Origin: Alphaproteobacteria bacterium | Lineage (GTDB): Bacteria; Pseudomonadota; Alphaproteobacteria; Rhizobiales; Rhizobiaceae | NCBI GenBank assembly: GCA_018823835.1 | Contig: JAHJHT010000013.1 | Span: 62,001 to 126,000 of the forward strand | Direction: 5' to 3' | DNA: 64,000 bases | Shown here: positions 27,477 through 35,497 of the stretch, piece after piece | Layout of the letters: each line of letters opens with the position of its first letter | Position numbering within the stretch: the first letter of the stretch is position 1 | The notes under the pieces: generated by a model | The model's input: only the letters and a program-made list of their open reading frames with translations | Databases searched by the model: none | Told to the model about the DNA's origin: nothing | Position numbers and translations under genes: made by a program

Positions 27477-29044
27477 GCTGCCACCCCGACCATCATGCGG
27501 CCGACCGTGGTGCGGACATCGTCTTCGTTCTGCACATCGCCGACCAGACGGCCATTGGCAATCACCGCAATGCGGTCGCACATGCTCAAGAGTTCCTCGA
27601 GGTCAGTCGAGATCAGCAGGATCGCCAGGCCGCGCGCCGCGGTGTCGCGGATGCGCTGGCGCGAGGCCAGCGTGTTGGCCAGGTCGAGGCCGTAGGTCGG
27701 CTTGTTGAAGATCACCACCCTTGCGCCGTCGGCCAGTTCGCGCGCCAGCAGCACCTTCTGGATGTTGCCGCCCGACAGGCGACCGACCGGCGTCTTCAGG
27801 CTGGGCGTGCGCACGTCGTATTCGCGCACCAGCTCGCCGGCACGGCTGTCAATCTCGCCGCGCTGTTCGAAGCCGCGGCGCCAGAACGGTTCTTCGCCGA
27901 CCTGCTTGAGGAAGAAGTTGATCGAGACGGGGAAGGTGCCGACGGTGCCTTCGCCCAGCCGGTCATCGGTCAGGTAGCGCAGTCCCGCCGCGCGGCGCTG
28001 GCCGACATCCATGGCATCGATGGAGCGCCCGTCGAGCTCGACCGAGCCGCCCGTGGTCGCAAGCTGGCCCGACAGCGCCTCGGCCAGCTGCTTCTGGCCG
28101 TTGCCGTCGATGCCGGCGATGCCGAGGATTTCGCCCGGGCGGATGTCGAAGGAAACCGAGGACAGGCCGGGCGAGTCCGCCATGGGCGCAACCGAGAGGT
28201 CGCGTACCTGGAGCAGCGGCGCGGCGTCCGGCTTTGCAAAGGAGCCGGCATGGCGTTCGGCTTCCGGGTCGTCGGTCTGCTTGCCGAACATCATCTCGAC
28301 GATCTCTGTGATGGCGGCCTTCTCGCCGAGGAATTTCAGCCGCGGCGGGGTGATCTCGCCGACCTTGCGGCCGAGCTTCAGCACCGAGATGCGGTCGCCG
28401 AAGGCGGCTGCCTCCTTGAGCTTGTGGGTAATGAAGACGATGGCCAGGCCCTGCTCGACGAGGCGGCGCATCAGCGCGCCGAGTTCCTCGATGCCCTGCG
28501 GGGTCAGCATGGAGGTGGATTCGTCGAGGATAAGCAGGCGGCTGTTGCGCACCATGGCGCGCAGGATCTCGACCTGCTGCTGCTCGCCGAGCGACAGCTC
28601 GGAAACCTTGGCATGCAGGCGGACCGTGATGTTGAGCGATTTGGTGATCTCGGCGACGCGCGCCTCGAGCTGGCCGATGCGGGGGCGCTGCCACCACGGA
28701 CCGCCAAGCAGCAGGTTTTCCGCGACCGTAAGGGTCGGCACCAGCATCATGTGCTGGAACACCGTGCCGATGCCGAGCGACAGGGCGTGGCGCGGCGAGG
28801 TGATGGGGGTGGGCCTGCCGTCGACCAGGATGCGGCCCTCGTCGGGCTGCTGCAGCCCCGACAGCATGCCGATCAGCGTCGATTTTCCGGCGCCGTTCTC
28901 GCCGAGCAGGACATGGACCTCGCCGGAGCGGATTCTCAGGTCGACGCTGTCATTGGCGACGACGCCGGGAAAGCGTTTGGTCACGCCTTCGAGCACCACG
29001 ATGTCGTGTGGCTCGGTCGTCGACGATTGAGAAGGTCTGGTCAT
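27473..29044 (-). CDS. ABC importer double-domain ATPase (BMP/nucleoside-type)
   Basis: A 523-residue protein with two ABC domains. The first has Walker A LGENGAGKST (47-56), signature LSLGEQQQVEI and Walker B LLILDESTSMLTPQ. The second has the degenerate P-loop GIDGNGQKQ, signature RLSGGNIQKVLLARE and Walker B VVIFNKPTYGLDL. This asymmetric layout is the norm for ribose/nucleoside-type importers, where one nucleotide site is catalytic. The start at 29044 is chosen over 29065, which has no better signal. It is the second gene of the B6 operon, after the binding protein. Confidence 0.9.
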   Translation of the reverse strand: MTRPSQSSTTEPHDIVVLEGVTKRFPGVVANDSVDLRIRSGEVHVLLGENGAGKSTLIGMLSGLQQPDEGRILVDGRPTPITSPRHALSLGIGTVFQHMMLVPTLTVAENLLLGGPWWQRPRIGQLEARVAEITKSLNITVRLHAKVSELSLGEQQQVEILRAMVRNSRLLILDESTSMLTPQGIEELGALMRRLVEQGLAIVFITHKLKEAAAFGDRISVLKLGRKVGEITPPRLKFLGEKAAITEIVEMMFGKQTDDPEAERHAGSFAKPDAAPLLQVRDLSVAPMADSPGLSSVSFDIRPGEILGIAGIDGNGQKQLAEALSGQLATTGGSVELDGRSIDAMDVGQRRAAGLRYLTDDRLGEGTVGTFPVSINFFLKQVGEEPFWRRGFEQRGEIDSRAGELVREYDVRTPSLKTPVGRLSGGNIQKVLLARELADGARVVIFNKPTYGLDLANTLASRQRIRDTAARGLAILLISTDLEELLSMCDRIAVIANGRLVGDVQNEDDVRTTVGRMMVGVAA

Positions 29045-29111
29045 GCAATATCCGGGTAAGCGCAATCGTTCGGACCGGCGCGGGCAAGCCGCGCCGGTCC
29101 GTCTTGATGGA

Positions 29112-30140
29112 CTATTCGCTGACGCTGGTCATCAGCGCGCGCACAGCGGCGGCATCATAGATCGGCTCGACCTTGATCTTGCCGGAGATGACGTCGTCGC
29201 GCAGGGCCATGATCTCGGTCCAGGTCTCGGCCGGGATGGCGTCGGTCTTCAAGAGCTTGACGGAATCGTCCTTGAGGCCGATCGAGTAGCCGTGCGAGCC
29301 GAAGGTGTCGGCCTTCAGGTCGGCGATCATCGCCGAGTAGACGGGGGTGATGTTCCACACCACCGACGAGAGCAGGAAGCCCTTGTCGATCGGCGTCTTG
29401 TCGCCGATCACGTCGATGAAATAGACCTTGCCGCCGTCGCCGGCCTTGGTCGTCTCGACCGCCTGCAGCATGCCGAAGCTCGAACCGTTGCCCTGGCCGA
29501 AGATGATGTCGGCGCCGGAAGCGATCAGGCTTTCGGTGACGCGCTTGCCGCCGGCCGCGTCGCTGTAGGCTGCGGGTCCGATCACGGCGTAGGTGACCTT
29601 CACCTCCGGGTTTTCGGCCTTGACGCCTTCGGCGAAGGCAGCCGACTGCGAGTTCCACGAGGGCGGCTCACCCGAGACGACGATGCCGACCTGCCCGGAA
29701 CGCGACATCTTGGCAGCGAGACGGCCGGCAAGATAGGCGCCCTCATGGCCGCTCAGCGTGTAGTCGGCAACGAGACCCTTCTCGAGACCGGCAGGGGTAT
29801 CGACGATGGCGACCGGCACCTTCATTTCCTTGGCGATTTCCGGCGCCGCGGTGTTGTAGCCGGAAGCGTGGGCGATCATCAGGCTGGCGCCGTCGCCGGC
29901 CAGTTCGCGCAGCGTCGGGCGAACGTCGCCGTAGCCGAGGCCCTGGGCGATGATGACCTCGACGCCGGCTGCCTCTGCAGCAGCCTTGGCGGCATCGACG
30001 CCCTGCTGGTTCCAGCCGTAGTCGGTGCCTTCTTCGGGCGTCAGGATGGCGATGGACTTCACCTCGGCTGCATAGGCGCTGCCCAGGACGAAGGTGCCGA
30101 GCAGCACGGCGCTGACACTGCTTTTAAGATGTTTCAACAT
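29112..30140 (-). CDS. BMP-family substrate-binding protein, likely for B6 vitamers
   Basis: A 342-residue periplasmic binding protein of the BmpA/Med type. The ATG at 30140 follows GGAGAGG by 5 bases and opens a signal peptide (MLKHLKSSVSAVLLGTFVLGSAYAAE). The upstream frame to 30218 is Lys/Asn-rich and not an export signal. Family motifs include SIAILTPEEGTDYGWNQQGVDAAKAAAE, EGAYLAGRLAAKMSRSGQVGIVVSG and VYFIDVIGDKTPIDKGFLLSSVVWN. BMP proteins mostly bind nucleosides; here the operon context (three B6-degrading enzymes downstream) argues for pyridoxine, pyridoxal or pyridoxamine. It leads the operon, so its promoter region (30141-30238) should control it. Confidence 0.88.
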   Translation of the reverse strand: MLKHLKSSVSAVLLGTFVLGSAYAAEVKSIAILTPEEGTDYGWNQQGVDAAKAAAEAAGVEVIIAQGLGYGDVRPTLRELAGDGASLMIAHASGYNTAAPEIAKEMKVPVAIVDTPAGLEKGLVADYTLSGHEGAYLAGRLAAKMSRSGQVGIVVSGEPPSWNSQSAAFAEGVKAENPEVKVTYAVIGPAAYSDAAGGKRVTESLIASGADIIFGQGNGSSFGMLQAVETTKAGDGGKVYFIDVIGDKTPIDKGFLLSSVVWNITPVYSAMIADLKADTFGSHGYSIGLKDDSVKLLKTDAIPAETWTEIMALRDDVISGKIKVEPIYDAAAVRALMTSVSE

Positions 30141-30238
30141 AGAAGCCTCTCCATTGTTTTGAACTGATTTATTCTTCTTTTTATTATTGCGCATTACGCG
30201 AGGTATATTGTAAGCCATAAGAAAAGAGGCTTACACAA

Positions 30239-30658
30239 ATGCTCCGAAATCTGGTTTTCGCTCTGGTTCTCTCCGCGTCGACGGTGCATGCGGTCGAGTT
30301 GCACCATGTCGAGGTGCGCACCGGAACCGACGGCCTTTCGCCGGTGTCGCTGGCGCTGAACAATGCCGCCGGCGAGGCGATTGCCTGCAGCGCCGACATT
30401 GCCCACTGGTACTCGGTCGAACTGGCAACGGCAGCACCCGGGGCCGACATCCGCATCGAGCTCTGGTTCGACCCGGACACAGGGACGTACTCCGTGCTCA
30501 ACGACAAGCGCGAGAACCTGCCGGTCGAGCGGCTGTGGTGCGGCTTCGAAGGCCGCGCATACGCCACCCGCGCGCAGATCGAGCTCGAGCGCGCGGCGCT
30601 GCCGGCCGAACGGCCGGTCAGCTGTGCCGGCACGGCCGATCGTCTGAACTGCGGATAG
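30239..30658 (+). CDS. Small secreted protein of unknown function
   Basis: A 139-residue protein with a Sec signal peptide (MLRNLVFALVLSASTVHAVE). I do not recognise the family. The mature part looks like a beta-rich domain with four cysteines (AIACSADIAHWYSVELATA, RLWCGFEGRAY, RPVSCAGTADRLNCG), two of them at the extreme C-terminus, suggesting disulfides in the periplasm. It is transcribed divergently from the BMP gene across a 98-base AT-rich region and converges with the TRAP dctP gene 16 bases away. A link to vitamin B6 uptake is possible only from position. Confidence 0.6.
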   Translation: MLRNLVFALVLSASTVHAVELHHVEVRTGTDGLSPVSLALNNAAGEAIACSADIAHWYSVELATAAPGADIRIELWFDPDTGTYSVLNDKRENLPVERLWCGFEGRAYATRAQIELERAALPAERPVSCAGTADRLNCG

Positions 30659-30674
30659 GCGGCGCGCGCTTCCA

Positions 30675-31685
30675 TTACTTTGCCTTGGCCGCCACGAGCG
30701 CCTTCATGCGCTCGTACTCTTCCTTGACGGCCGGATCGGCGTCGACCAGCTCGGCGGCCAGCGCCTGGAACTCGCTGTCCATCTTCTGCTGGTCGGCATC
30801 CGACAGCGTGTTGATGACGCCGCCATTGTCGGTCCAGATCTTGTAAGTCCTGGCGACGTTCTCGACGCCCCAGGGGAACACCGACTGTTCGGCAGCGCGG
30901 CCGGCCTCGATGATCGCCTTCCTGACCTCGTCGGTCTGCGACTGGAACCACATCTCGTTGACCACGGTGACCGAGACGATCTCGGCGAAGCGCAGGTCGG
31001 TGATGTTCTTGCCGACGTCGTAATACTTGAACGCGGTGAGGATGGGCATGCCGACGAGCATGCCGTCGAGGCCGCCGGATTCCAGTGCCGGCACGACCTC
31101 GGAGAGAGCGAGCGGCAGCGGCGAGGCGCCGACGAGTTCCATCGGCTTGACCTGCATCGGCGAGGCGAAGGTGCGGATCTTCATGCCCTTCAGTTCGTCC
31201 AAAGTGGTCACCGGCTTCATGGTGAAGACGACGGTCGGGCTGTTGTAGATGGCGCCGATGATGCGCAGACCCTTGTCGAGGAACATCTCCTCCATGTGGT
31301 CGCGGTATTCGGGGTCGTGGATGACGTTGTCGACATCCTGCGGCGACTTGAAGAGGCCCGGCACGTCAAAGGCCTGGAAGCGCGGATCGACATTGGTCAT
31401 GAAGGAGGTCGGCGTGGTGAAGGCCTCGATGGTGCCGAGCAGCACGCCCTCCGCCATGCGCGGAATGGCGCCGAGCTGGCTTGCCGGGTAGATCTCGGTG
31501 GTCACGGCATCGCCGACGCGGTTCTTCAGCTCCTCGGCAAACACTTTCTGCCATTCGTGCTGCACGTCGTTGATGGTCGCCGTAGCGAGCTTCATGGTGG
31601 ACTGGGCGGCAGCGGGAAGGACCGACATCGGCAGCATTGCCAGAGCGGTCGAGAGTGCGGCGGCCTTGAGGATCTTTGAAATCAT
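30675..31685 (-). CDS. TRAP transporter substrate-binding protein (DctP family)
   Basis: A 336-residue protein with a signal peptide (MISKILKAAALSTALAMLPMSVLPAAAQ). DctP family features are seen: KLATATINDVQHEWQKVFAEELKNRVGD, IYPASQLGAIPRMAEGVLLGTIEAF, ELKGMKIRTFASPMQVKPMELVGASPLPLALSEVVPALESG with the conserved substrate-carboxylate-binding Arg in KIRTF, and a C-terminal AAELVDADPAVKEEYERMK. TRAP binding proteins usually bind organic acids. This is the last gene of the operon that starts with the bicupin dioxygenase gene, so a pyridine carboxylate such as 4-pyridoxate is a candidate ligand. Confidence 0.88.
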   Translation of the reverse strand: MISKILKAAALSTALAMLPMSVLPAAAQSTMKLATATINDVQHEWQKVFAEELKNRVGDAVTTEIYPASQLGAIPRMAEGVLLGTIEAFTTPTSFMTNVDPRFQAFDVPGLFKSPQDVDNVIHDPEYRDHMEEMFLDKGLRIIGAIYNSPTVVFTMKPVTTLDELKGMKIRTFASPMQVKPMELVGASPLPLALSEVVPALESGGLDGMLVGMPILTAFKYYDVGKNITDLRFAEIVSVTVVNEMWFQSQTDEVRKAIIEAGRAAEQSVFPWGVENVARTYKIWTDNGGVINTLSDADQQKMDSEFQALAAELVDADPAVKEEYERMKALVAAKAK

Positions 31686-31700
31686 CGTGTTCCCTTTTCC

Positions 31701-32972
31701 TTAGAGCGATTGCCCGAGCGCCAGCGACAGCGCCGGCACGTAGGTGATGATCAGCAGGGCCGCGATCTGCACGCCGACGAAGGGCATTACGCCCTTGTAG
31801 ATGGTGTGCGCGGGCAGTCCGGTCGCCGACTGGACGACGAAGAGGTTGAGCCCGAAGGGCGGCGTGAACATGCCGATGGCCAGGTTGACGGTCATGACGA
31901 TGCCGAAGTGGATCGGGTCGACGCCGACCGAGACGGCGATCGGCACCAGCAGCGGCGCAAGCACCAGGATCGCCGATGTGGGATCGAGGAAGCAGCCGAC
32001 GACGAGCAGCAGCAGGTTGACCGAGAGCAGGAAGGCGAAGGCGTCGAGCTGCATCGACTGGATCCATCCGACCGCCGCCTGCGGCACGCCCTGCGTGGTC
32101 AACAGCCAGGTGACGACGCCGGCAACGGCGACGATGATCAGGATGCGGGCCGACAGCATGGCGGCATTGCCGGCAGCGCGGACAATGTCGGCCCAGCCCA
32201 TGGTGCGGTAGACGAAGCGGGCAACGATGATGGCGTAGAGGCAGGCAAAGCCGCCCGCCTCGGTGGGAGAAAACCAGCCATTGTAGATGCCGCCGAGAAC
32301 GAAGACGGGCATGAACAGTGCCGCGGCCGCATGGCGCGTGGCGCGCAGCGCCACGGCGGCGTCGAAACGGCCGACGACCGGAATGCGCAGGACGATCGCG
32401 ACGGCGACGACGAAGGCGCACATCATCAGGGCGATCAGCAGGCCGGGCAGGACGCCCGCCATGAAAAGGCGGGGGATCGATTGCTCGGCGGCCAGCCCGT
32501 AGAGGATCATGGCGATGCTGGGCGGCACGACGATATCGATGGCGCCGCTCGAGGCCAGCAGCCCTGCCGAGCGCTCCCTGCCGTAACCCGATCGCTCGAG
32601 GTCGGGGTAGAGCGTCTTGCTGAGGGCCGCGACGGCGGCAACGCTGGAGCCCGAGATGGCGCCCATGACGGTCGAGGCGCCGACGGTGGCGACGCCGAGG
32701 CTTCCCGGCACCCGTCCGACCAGTGCCAGCACCCAGGCGATCAGGCGCGCGGCGATGCCGCTCGTACCCATCAGTTCGCCGGCGAAAATAAAGAAGGGAA
32801 TGGCGAGCAGCGCATAGTTGTCGAGGCCGCCGAACAGCACCTGGTGCAGCGCGATCGGCGGCGTCGGAAGCACGAAGAAGACCGCGAAGGCGACCGCAGC
32901 CAGGAAGACGACGAAGATCGGCGTGCCGAGCACGAGCAGCCCGACGGGCAGGGCGGTCAGCACGGCGCTCAC
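31701..32972 (-). CDS. TRAP transporter large membrane subunit (DctM family)
   Basis: A 423-residue protein with about 12 hydrophobic segments and the DctM signature regions: LPTPPIALHQVLFGGLDNYALLAIPFFIFAGELMGTSGIA near the N-terminus, GASTVMGAISGSSVAAVAALSKTLYPDLERSGYGRERSAGLLASSGAIDIVVPPSIAMILYG, and the C-terminal VDPIHFGIVMTVNLAIGMFTPPFGLNLFVVQSATG. It carries the Na+-driven transport path. It overlaps the small-subunit gene by 4 bases and precedes dctP by 15 bases. Confidence 0.92.
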   Translation of the reverse strand: MSAVLTALPVGLLVLGTPIFVVFLAAVAFAVFFVLPTPPIALHQVLFGGLDNYALLAIPFFIFAGELMGTSGIAARLIAWVLALVGRVPGSLGVATVGASTVMGAISGSSVAAVAALSKTLYPDLERSGYGRERSAGLLASSGAIDIVVPPSIAMILYGLAAEQSIPRLFMAGVLPGLLIALMMCAFVVAVAIVLRIPVVGRFDAAVALRATRHAAAALFMPVFVLGGIYNGWFSPTEAGGFACLYAIIVARFVYRTMGWADIVRAAGNAAMLSARILIIVAVAGVVTWLLTTQGVPQAAVGWIQSMQLDAFAFLLSVNLLLLVVGCFLDPTSAILVLAPLLVPIAVSVGVDPIHFGIVMTVNLAIGMFTPPFGLNLFVVQSATGLPAHTIYKGVMPFVGVQIAALLIITYVPALSLALGQSL

Positions 32973-33514
32973 CGGTCCGCCCCCGCGTTGCGCGACCAGG
33001 CATCGGCATCGCGCAGAAGCAGGGCCAGCGCGGTCAGCGTCAGGGCGGCGAAGCCGATGAGGAGGGCGGCGTGCGGAATGACCATCGGCAGGCCGAGGCC
33101 CATGCTGCGCGGGCCGATGGCGGCGATGCGGGTGACGAAGCCCCAGGAGGCATAGGTGGCCAGCGCGCAGGAGAATAAAGCCGCAAGGTCGTGGATGCCG
33201 TTGAGCAGATGACGGGTGCGGCCCGTCGCGTAGGAGGGCACGAGATTGATGCTGATATGGTCGCGCGAGGCGAGCGACAGGACGGCGCCGGCCATCACCA
33301 TCCAGATCATGGTGTAGACCATCACCTCGTCCGCGCCGGTCATCGAGAAGCCAAGCAAATAGCGCCCGGTCGCGTTGGCGACGTTGATCGCGACGATGGC
33401 CAGCATGGCGAGGCCGAGCACCCAGTGGACGGCACCGGCGACGGCGTTCGCGGCGGCGAGCAGGCCTTGCATCAGATCGCCCCGGTCCCGAACCTGCTCA
33501 GCCGAACCGTGCAT
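32969..33514 (-). CDS. TRAP transporter small membrane subunit (DctQ family)
   Basis: A 181-residue protein with four predicted membrane helices (for example GAVHWVLGLAMLAIVAINVANATGRYLLG, YTMIWMVMAGAVLSLASRDHISINLVP). The motif RDHISINLV before the third helix is typical of DctQ. It forms the membrane complex with the DctM-type subunit. It is 3 bases downstream of the FHMPC dehydrogenase gene, so the TRAP genes are transcribed with vitamin B6 catabolic genes. Confidence 0.88.
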   Translation of the reverse strand: MHGSAEQVRDRGDLMQGLLAAANAVAGAVHWVLGLAMLAIVAINVANATGRYLLGFSMTGADEVMVYTMIWMVMAGAVLSLASRDHISINLVPSYATGRTRHLLNGIHDLAALFSCALATYASWGFVTRIAAIGPRSMGLGLPMVIPHAALLIGFAALTLTALALLLRDADAWSRNAGADR

Positions 33515-33517
33515 CGC

Positions 33518-34447
33518 TCACTCCCGGTCTTCGAGAATGCGGCGGATGGCAACGAGCTTGCGGGCGCGCTCGGCCTGCAGGGCTCCGGCCTCTTCGGGCG
33601 TGTAGGAATAGATGCCGCCGCCCGACTTGATGCCGAGGCGCGAGGCAGCCGTCATCTCTTCCACCATCGGCGCGACGTCCGAGCGGTTGGCGAGGTCGGC
33701 GTTGAGGAAGGAGGAGACGGACTTGTAGATGTCGAGACCGGCCATATCGAGCAGCGCCATCGGTCCGATGACGGCGATCTTGTAGCCGATGCCCCAGGAG
33801 ACGCAGGTGTCGAGGTCCTCGGGTTCGATGACGCCGCGCTCGACGAGGTCGACCGCCTCGCGCAGCAGGGCGTAGAGGACGCGGTTCTCGACGAAGCCTG
33901 GCACGTCCTTCTTGACGACGACGGGCAGCAGTCCGATCGAGCGGATCAGGTCGCGAATGGTCGCCACCGTCTCGGGTGCGGTTTTTTCGCCCGCGATCAC
34001 CTCGATCATCGGCACGATGTGCGGCGGATTCGACCAGTGCATGCCGACCATGCGTTCGGGATGCGAGATATGCGCCTGCAACTTGGTTATCGGAATGCCC
34101 GAGGTGTCCGAGGCCACGATCACGGATGTGCCGACCAGTCTGTCGATGGCGCGGTAGGTCTCGGCCTTGATGTCGATGTTTTCGGGCACGTTCTCGATGA
34201 CGAGGTCGGCGCCCTCGACCGCCTCGGCGAGCGATTCCGCGAAGCGTACGCTGCCGGCGCCTTCCGAAGGCGCCTCTATGCCCAGCCGGTCGAGCACGCC
34301 GCCGGCGATGCCGAGCATGGCCTTGGCCTTCTCGACCGCGGCGGGCGCAACATCATGGGCCGCCACGTCCAGCCCGCCGCGCGCCAGGCGCGCTGCGATG
34401 CCGGGACCCATCGTCCCAAGTCCGATGAGGGCGACCCGCTTGATCAT
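33518..34447 (-). CDS. 5-Formyl-3-hydroxy-2-methylpyridine-4-carboxylate 5-dehydrogenase
   Basis: A 309-residue member of the 3-hydroxyacyl-CoA dehydrogenase family, the same length as the M. loti FHMPC dehydrogenase, which it resembles very strongly: IGLGTMGPG (9-16) for NAD, SDTSGIPITKLQAHISHPERMVGMHWSNPPHIVPMIEVIAGEKTAPETVATIRDLIRSIGLLPVVVKKDVPGFVENRVLYALLREAVDLVERGVIEPEDLDTCVSWG region nearly identical as I recall. H137 and E149 match the catalytic pair. It oxidises the 5-formyl group to give 3-hydroxy-2-methylpyridine-4,5-dicarboxylate. It overlaps the glutathione transferase gene by one base. Confidence 0.9.
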   Translation of the reverse strand: MIKRVALIGLGTMGPGIAARLARGGLDVAAHDVAPAAVEKAKAMLGIAGGVLDRLGIEAPSEGAGSVRFAESLAEAVEGADLVIENVPENIDIKAETYRAIDRLVGTSVIVASDTSGIPITKLQAHISHPERMVGMHWSNPPHIVPMIEVIAGEKTAPETVATIRDLIRSIGLLPVVVKKDVPGFVENRVLYALLREAVDLVERGVIEPEDLDTCVSWGIGYKIAVIGPMALLDMAGLDIYKSVSSFLNADLANRSDVAPMVEEMTAASRLGIKSGGGIYSYTPEEAGALQAERARKLVAIRRILEDRE

Positions 34448-35052
34448 CAGGCGGCTTTCGTCGCTGCCTGGAAGGCCGGACGCGCAGCCATTGCGGCAAC
34501 CCAGCGCTCGAGGTTGGGCATGGCCGGACGGCCGATCTTGAAGTCGACGCAGCGCTTGAGGATCGGCGCGCAGGCAATGTCGGCGATGGTGAGCTTGCCG
34601 AGCGCTAGGTATTCCTTGCCCGCGAGGTGGGTATCGATGATCTGCAGCTGCGCGGCGAGATCCTTGACGCCATCCTTGTACTCGGGCGTCTGCTCCTCAG
34701 GCGTCAGCTTGGCGCCCTTGAAGGCGGTCATGTAGCCGGGATTGAGGGCTGCGAGCAGGAAATCCATCCAGCGCTCGATCTCGGTCTTCTCGGCCGGCGT
34801 CGAGCCGTTCAGCGCGTTGCCGTTGGAGGCCGAGAGATAGCGCAGGATGGTGTTGGACTCCCAGATGACGGTATCGCCATCGATGAGCGTCGGCACTTTC
34901 GAGGTCGGGTTCATCGCCTTGTATTCCGCCGTCTGCGTGTTCTCGAACAGGCGGCCGTAGTCCTCGCGCTCATATGTGGCGCCGATCTCCTCCAGCATGA
35001 AGAGAACCTTCTGGACGTTGCCCGATGTCTGGCGTCCCAACAGTCTGTACAT
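34447..35052 (-). CDS. Glutathione S-transferase family protein
   Basis: A 201-residue protein with an N-terminal thioredoxin-like GST domain (MYRLLGRQTSGNVQKVLFMLEEIGATYE, then the cis-Pro motif NPTSKVPTLIDGDTVIWESNTILRYL with glutathione-binding ES at about 64-65). It ends in an all-helical domain (EIERWMDFLLAALNPGY; LTIADIACAPILKRC). The Ser in RQTSGN near residue 10 is the likely catalytic residue, as in zeta/beta-type bacterial GSTs. Bacterial gentisate pathways use a GST-like maleylpyruvate isomerase after ring cleavage; here a bicupin dioxygenase of the gentisate family is encoded in the same operon, so an isomerase or conjugase role on the cleavage product is plausible. Confidence 0.85.
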   Translation of the reverse strand: MYRLLGRQTSGNVQKVLFMLEEIGATYEREDYGRLFENTQTAEYKAMNPTSKVPTLIDGDTVIWESNTILRYLSASNGNALNGSTPAEKTEIERWMDFLLAALNPGYMTAFKGAKLTPEEQTPEYKDGVKDLAAQLQIIDTHLAGKEYLALGKLTIADIACAPILKRCVDFKIGRPAMPNLERWVAAMAARPAFQAATKAA

Positions 35053-35080
35053 TTCTAAATCCTCATCTCGATTGCGCCGG

Positions 35081-35488
35081 CTATTTCACAGCCGGCAGCG
35101 GTTTGTAGACGATGGCGTCCATCTCGATCTTGGTGTTGATGACGGCCTTGGCCTCGACGGTCGTGCGCGCCAGAACGGCGTCGCCGATGCCTTCGAGGAA
35201 GGCCCGGTTGTAGCGGCCGAAGTCGCGCGTGTCCTCCAGGTAGGTGGTGATGCGTACCACGTCCGACAGTGTCGCGCCCTCGTGCGCGATGACGCGCTCG
35301 ATGGTCTTCAGCGTGGCCAGCGTCTCTTCCTCGATGGTGCCGCTGATCATGTTGTTGTTCTCGTCCTTGGGCACCTGGCCGGAGACGAAGATGAAGTCAC
35401 CCGCCCGGACCGCCGGATGAAACGGCAGGTTGGGGTTCTTGTTGCCGATGGCATAGTGGGTGGCTGATTTTCGCGTGCTGTCGCTCAA
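35081..35488 (-). CDS. RidA family (YjgF/YER057c/UK114) imine/enamine hydrolase
   Basis: A 135-residue protein. The TTG start is supported by TAGGAG 7 bases upstream. RidA family hallmarks are AVRAGDFIFVSGQVPKD near residue 27, TLKTIERVIAHEGATLSDVVRITTYLED, and ARTTVEAKAVINTKIEMDAIVY with the catalytic Arg in ARTTV. RidA proteins hydrolyse reactive imines and enamines to ketones and ammonia, with 2-iminopropionate giving pyruvate being the best known case. Opening of a 2-methyl-3-hydroxypyridine ring between C3 and C4 would leave a pyruvate imine, so its place in this operon is chemically suggestive. It overlaps nothing but is only 9 bases from the LVIVD gene. Confidence 0.85.
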   Translation of the reverse strand: MSDSTRKSATHYAIGNKNPNLPFHPAVRAGDFIFVSGQVPKDENNNMISGTIEEETLATLKTIERVIAHEGATLSDVVRITTYLEDTRDFGRYNRAFLEGIGDAVLARTTVEAKAVINTKIEMDAIVYKPLPAVK

Positions 35489-35497
35489 GACCCGCTC

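Noticed and set aside
25443-30140. Nucleoside importer for purine salvage
   Set aside because: Family members often carry nucleosides, but no nucleoside metabolism gene is near and the operon continues into three B6-degrading enzymes.
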